Below, one piece after another: positions 61,092 through 64,000 of a stretch of 64,000 nt of DNA. Within the stretch, counting starts at the first letter, position 1. Each line of letters opens with the position of its first letter. A model generated the notes under the pieces. That model was given only the letters and a program-made list of their open reading frames with translations. It did not search any database and was not told the DNA's origin. Source of the stretch: JACQAP01 sp035548375 (GTDB taxonomy: Bacteria > Pseudomonadota > Gammaproteobacteria > Burkholderiales > JACQAP01); NCBI GenBank assembly GCA_035548375.1, contig DASZTG010000094.1, forward strand, positions 85,724 through 149,723, written 5' to 3'. The translations under genes and the position numbers were made by a program.

Positions 61092-62423
61092 CTAGTGCAG
61101 CTTGATGTGCGGCTCGGTACGCCGCGTGATGATGCGCGCCAGCGTATCGAGGAAAACCTTGGTGAATCCGTGCAGGGCAAGCTCGTGCATCTTGTACAGC
61201 GACAGGTACATGATCTTCGCGAAGAAGCCCTCGATCATCACGCTGCCGCGCGTGATGCCTCCCATCAGGCTGCCGACCGTGCTGAACTTGCCCAGCGAGA
61301 TCAGCGAGCCGAAATCCCGGTATTCGTAGGGCTTGAGCGGTTCGCCGCGCAAGTGCCTCTGCACCATGCGATACAGGTGCGAGGCCTGCTGGTGCGCCGA
61401 TTGCGCGCGCGGCGGCACGGTCGATTTCTTTTCCGGCCAGGGACAGCTCGCGCAGTCGCCGAACGCGAAGATGTCCGGGTCGCGGGTAGTCTGCAGCGTT
61501 TGTCCGACCACGAGCTGGTTCAGGCGGTTGGTTTCCAGGCCGCCGATGTCCTTCAGGAAATCCGGCGCCTTGATGCCGGCCGCCCAGACCACGAGCTCCG
61601 CCGGGATCTCGCGCCCGTTCGCCGTCTTCACGCCGCGCGCCGAAACCTCCGTGACGCGCTCGCCGGTGAGGACTTCCACGTTCAGCTTTTTCAACAGGTC
61701 GGACACCGCCGACGACAGGCGATCGGACAACGCAGGCAGGATTTTCGGCGCGGCTTCGACGATGGTGATCTTGATGTCGCGCTCGGGATTGATGCGATCG
61801 AGGCCGAACGACAGGAATTCGCGGATGGTGTTGTGCAACTCCGCTGCGAGTTCCACGCCGGTCGCGCCGGCGCCGATGATAGCGATGTGCAACTGGCCCG
61901 ACTGGAGCTCGCCCTCCTGCGCATTCGCGCGCAGGCAGGCATTCAGCAACCTCGAGTGGAACAGCGCCGCTTGCTGCGGATTATCCAGCGAGATCGCGTA
62001 TTCGGCTGCACCCGGTGTGCCGAAATCGTTGGTCGTGCTGCCGACCGCGATGATCAGGATGTCGTACGGAATCTTGTAGGCGGGCAGGACTTCGCGTCCC
62101 GATTCGTCGATGGTCGCGGCGAGGTGGATCTCGCGCGACGTCCGATCGATGCCGTCCATGCGCCCGAGGCGAAACTGGAAATGATGCCAGCGCGCCTGGT
62201 AGAGATAGTCCAGCTCGTGGTCGTTCAGGTCCATGCTGCCTGCCGCCACCTGGTGCAGCAGCGGCTTCCACAGGTGAGTACGCGAGCGGTCGACGAGCGT
62301 GACGAGCGCCTTGCGTCGCCGGCCAAGTTTTCTGCCGAGCTGGGTCGCGAGTTCGAGGCCGCCGGCGCCGCCGCCGACGATGACGATCCTCGGGAGGTCT
62401 CGGTTAAATTTGTCGTTCGCCAT
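61092..62423 (-). CDS. ndh: Type II NADH dehydrogenase (NDH-2)
   Basis: A single-subunit, non-proton-pumping NADH:quinone oxidoreductase, peripheral on the inner membrane. The FAD site is IVIVGGGAGGLELATQLG near residue 15 and the NADH site is IAIIGAGATGVELAAEL near residue 185. VVWAAGIKAPDFL, FAFGDCASCPWPEK and the AQSAHQQASHL segment are NDH-2 hallmarks. The C-terminal amphipathic segment (about residues 390-443) can bind the membrane. The ATG at 62423 puts the FAD motif at the proper distance; a frame to 62498 runs into the leuA terminator. Confidence 0.92.
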   Translation of the reverse strand: MANDKFNRDLPRIVIVGGGAGGLELATQLGRKLGRRRKALVTLVDRSRTHLWKPLLHQVAAGSMDLNDHELDYLYQARWHHFQFRLGRMDGIDRTSREIHLAATIDESGREVLPAYKIPYDILIIAVGSTTNDFGTPGAAEYAISLDNPQQAALFHSRLLNACLRANAQEGELQSGQLHIAIIGAGATGVELAAELHNTIREFLSFGLDRINPERDIKITIVEAAPKILPALSDRLSSAVSDLLKKLNVEVLTGERVTEVSARGVKTANGREIPAELVVWAAGIKAPDFLKDIGGLETNRLNQLVVGQTLQTTRDPDIFAFGDCASCPWPEKKSTVPPRAQSAHQQASHLYRMVQRHLRGEPLKPYEYRDFGSLISLGKFSTVGSLMGGITRGSVMIEGFFAKIMYLSLYKMHELALHGFTKVFLDTLARIITRRTEPHIKLH

Positions 62424-62493
62424 CTTTTCGAATCGTGCCGGAAATATTCCCGCGAGAAGGGCGGAGTTTAGCCCAGACGCCTGGCGTTTCCGC

Positions 62494-62522
62494 AACAAAA
62501 AGCCCGCGCTGGGCGGGCTTTT
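62494..62522 (-). terminator. Intrinsic terminator of leuA
   Basis: On the minus strand, ten-base arms AAAAGCCCGC and GCGGGCTTTT with a five-base loop are followed by TTTTTGTTG. It lies 20 bases after the leuA stop and before the NDH-2 gene. Confidence 0.88.
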
Positions 62523-62541
62523 CCCGGAACCGCGCCAGGGA

Positions 62542-64000
62542 TCAGGCGGCCGCTATGCGCTGCGCGGGTTCGCGCACGGTGACCATGCCTTTTTGTGCGG
62601 CGCGATTGACCGCGGAGAGCACCGCCTGCAAGGTCGCCGTCACGATGTTGCCGTGCATGCCGACGCCGTACAGGCTTTGCTCGCGTCCCATGCGGATCTG
62701 CACATAGGCCACCGCGGTCGCGTCTTCGCCGCCGCCCACCGCGTGCTCGTGGTAATTCATGACGTGCACGTCGACACCGCAGCCTTCGCGCAGCGCATGC
62801 ACGAATGCATCCACCGGGCCGTTGCCCTTGCCGACGATGCCGATCTCGCGCCCGTTGAATTTCAGGCGCGCGGAGACATGCTCGATTTCCCCGTGGCCGG
62901 CGTCATGCGTGATGCGATGCTCGATGTAGCCGAACGGCTTGTCGATCTTCAGGTATTCGCGATCGAAGGCCTCCTTGATCGACACCGACGACAGCTCCTT
63001 GCCGGTGGCGTCGGTTATCGCCTGGATCACCTGGCTGAATTCGATCTGCAGCAGGCGCGGCAGGGACAATCCATAGTCGCGCTCCAGCAGATAGGCGATT
63101 CCGCCCTTGCCCGACTGGCTGTTCACGCGAATGACCGCGTCGTAGGCACGGCCGAGATCGGCCGGGTCGATCGGCAGGTACGGCACTTCCCAAAGGTCGT
63201 CCGCGCGGCGCGCGGCGAGCCCCTTCTTGATCGCGTCCTGGTGCGAACCGGAGAAGGCCGTGAACACGAGCTCGCCGCCATAGGGGTGGCGCGGATGCAC
63301 GGGCAACTGGTTGCAGTGCTCGACGGTCCGGATCACCGAGTTGATGTCGGAAAAATCCAGCCCGGGATCGATGCCCTGCGTATAGAGGTTCAGCGCGAGC
63401 GTGACGAGGTCGACGTTGCCGGTGCGCTCGCCGTTGCCGAACAGGCAACCCTCGATGCGATCCGCGCCGGCCATGACCGCGAGTTCCGCCGCCGCGACCG
63501 CGCAGCCGCGATCGTTGTGCGGGTGGACGGACAACACGATGCTGTCGCGGCGCTTGATATTGCGACCGAACGATTCGATCTGGTCGGCATAGACGTTCGG
63601 CGTGGACATCTCCACGGTCGCCGGCAGGTTGAGGATCACCGGGTTCTTCGGCGTCGGCTTCCAGACGTCGTTCACGGCATCGCAAATCTCCACCGCGAAA
63701 TCGAGTTCCGTGCCCGTGAAGCTCTCGGGCGAATACTGGAACACCCATTCCGTTTCAGGTTGCTCGGCCGCGCAGTCGCGCACCGCCTTCGCGCCCTCCA
63801 CGGCGATCGCCACGATGCCGGGACGATCCAGCCCGAATACGACGCGCCGCTGCACCGTCGAGGTCGAGTTGTACAAATGCATGATCGCGCGTTTGGCCCC
63901 GCGCAGGGATTCGAAGGTGCGGCGGATCAGGGGTTCTCGCGCCTGCGTCAGCACCTGCACCGTCACGTCGTCGGGGATCAGCTTTTCCTCGATCAACTTG
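62542..64000 (-). CDS. leuA: 2-isopropylmalate synthase (N-terminus beyond window end)
   Basis: The cytoplasmic enzyme of the first step of leucine synthesis from 2-oxoisovalerate and acetyl-CoA. The frame is open at the window edge with KLIEEKLIPDDV, which in homologs lies about 75 residues into the protein, so the true start is outside. The metal-binding SVHPHNDRG motif, GADRIEGCLFGNGERTGNVDL and the C-terminal regulatory domain with VNYHEHAVG-type segments identify the long LeuA class (about 560 residues in total) that is feedback-inhibited by leucine. It ends in a strong terminator. Confidence 0.95.
   Translation of the reverse strand, partial: KLIEEKLIPDDVTVQVLTQAREPLIRRTFESLRGAKRAIMHLYNSTSTVQRRVVFGLDRPGIVAIAVEGAKAVRDCAAEQPETEWVFQYSPESFTGTELDFAVEICDAVNDVWKPTPKNPVILNLPATVEMSTPNVYADQIESFGRNIKRRDSIVLSVHPHNDRGCAVAAAELAVMAGADRIEGCLFGNGERTGNVDLVTLALNLYTQGIDPGLDFSDINSVIRTVEHCNQLPVHPRHPYGGELVFTAFSGSHQDAIKKGLAARRADDLWEVPYLPIDPADLGRAYDAVIRVNSQSGKGGIAYLLERDYGLSLPRLLQIEFSQVIQAITDATGKELSSVSIKEAFDREYLKIDKPFGYIEHRITHDAGHGEIEHVSARLKFNGREIGIVGKGNGPVDAFVHALREGCGVDVHVMNYHEHAVGGGEDATAVAYVQIRMGREQSLYGVGMHGNIVTATLQAVLSAVNRAAQKGMVTVREPAQRIAAA

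Overview
This is about 64 kb of high-GC DNA (low-GC only around 44.7-45.9 kb). It most likely comes from a betaproteobacterium. The gene content supports this: the aerobic benzoyl-CoA epoxidation (box) pathway with a BoxR-type regulator, a branched-chain-amino-acid-type ABC transporter of the kind linked to aromatic acids, 3-hydroxybutyrate dehydrogenase, NDH-2, a long LeuA and several RND efflux pumps. The exact genus cannot be read from the sequence. No tRNA, rRNA, IS element, prophage or CRISPR array is visible.

Layout. (1) 1-7.9 kb, minus strand: a five-gene cluster of exported c-type cytochromes and lipoproteins, made of a membrane-anchored mono-CxxCH cytochrome cut by the window edge, a di-heme lipoprotein, a heme-free lipoprotein, a cysteine-rich 860-aa di-heme protein and a DHOR-family di-heme protein. 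I cannot assign its substrate; it is the best candidate here for an undescribed system. (2) 8.1-11.3 kb, plus strand: a small membrane protein, a 61-aa ORF with a Pho-box-like sequence upstream and a strong terminator downstream, an orphan fused urease gamma-beta protein with no ureC, and an MFS transporter. (3) 28.4-11.4 kb, minus strand: a two-partner secretion pair, with a giant 4545-aa TpsA filamentous adhesin overlapping its TpsB transporter, then an alpha/beta hydrolase and 3-hydroxybutyrate dehydrogenase. (4) 28.6-31.0 kb: a hybrid sensor kinase divergent from tpsA, preceded by a 20-bp duplication that makes an overlapping 7-codon leader ORF, and a NarL-type regulator overlapping its 3' end.

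(5) 31.1-44.7 kb: a benzoate uptake and degradation region with an ABC importer (solute-binding protein, livH, livM, livG, livF), a TonB-dependent receptor, benzoate-CoA ligase, a flavodoxin, boxR, boxC and boxB. The flavodoxin and boxR diverge from a region full of TGCA motifs. boxA and boxD are absent from the window. (6) 44.8-46.0 kb: an AT-rich, probably acquired Fic-family gene behind repeated CTTTAATT palindromes. (7) 46.0-53.2 kb, minus strand: NAD-dependent epimerase, pirin, a PhzF-like gene with a probable 3' frameshift in a six-G run, and an RND permease with its adaptor, divergent from a LysR regulator. (8) 54.4-62.4 kb, minus strand: NDH-2, TolC-like protein, adaptor, CusA/CzcA-like RND permease, thioredoxin and a thioredoxin-fold protein lacking the CxxC. 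(9) 62.5-64 kb: leuA, 5'-truncated by the window end.

A striking feature is two (perhaps three) families of long intergenic inverted repeats at 11.3, 31.9, 34.7, 39.8, 43.2, 48.8 and 58.5 kb. Most sit between genes of the same direction inside apparent operons, for example livG/livF, boxC/boxB and adaptor/RND. No gene-free stretch exceeds about 300 bases if the 61-aa ORF is accepted; if it is not, 8529-9167 would be one.
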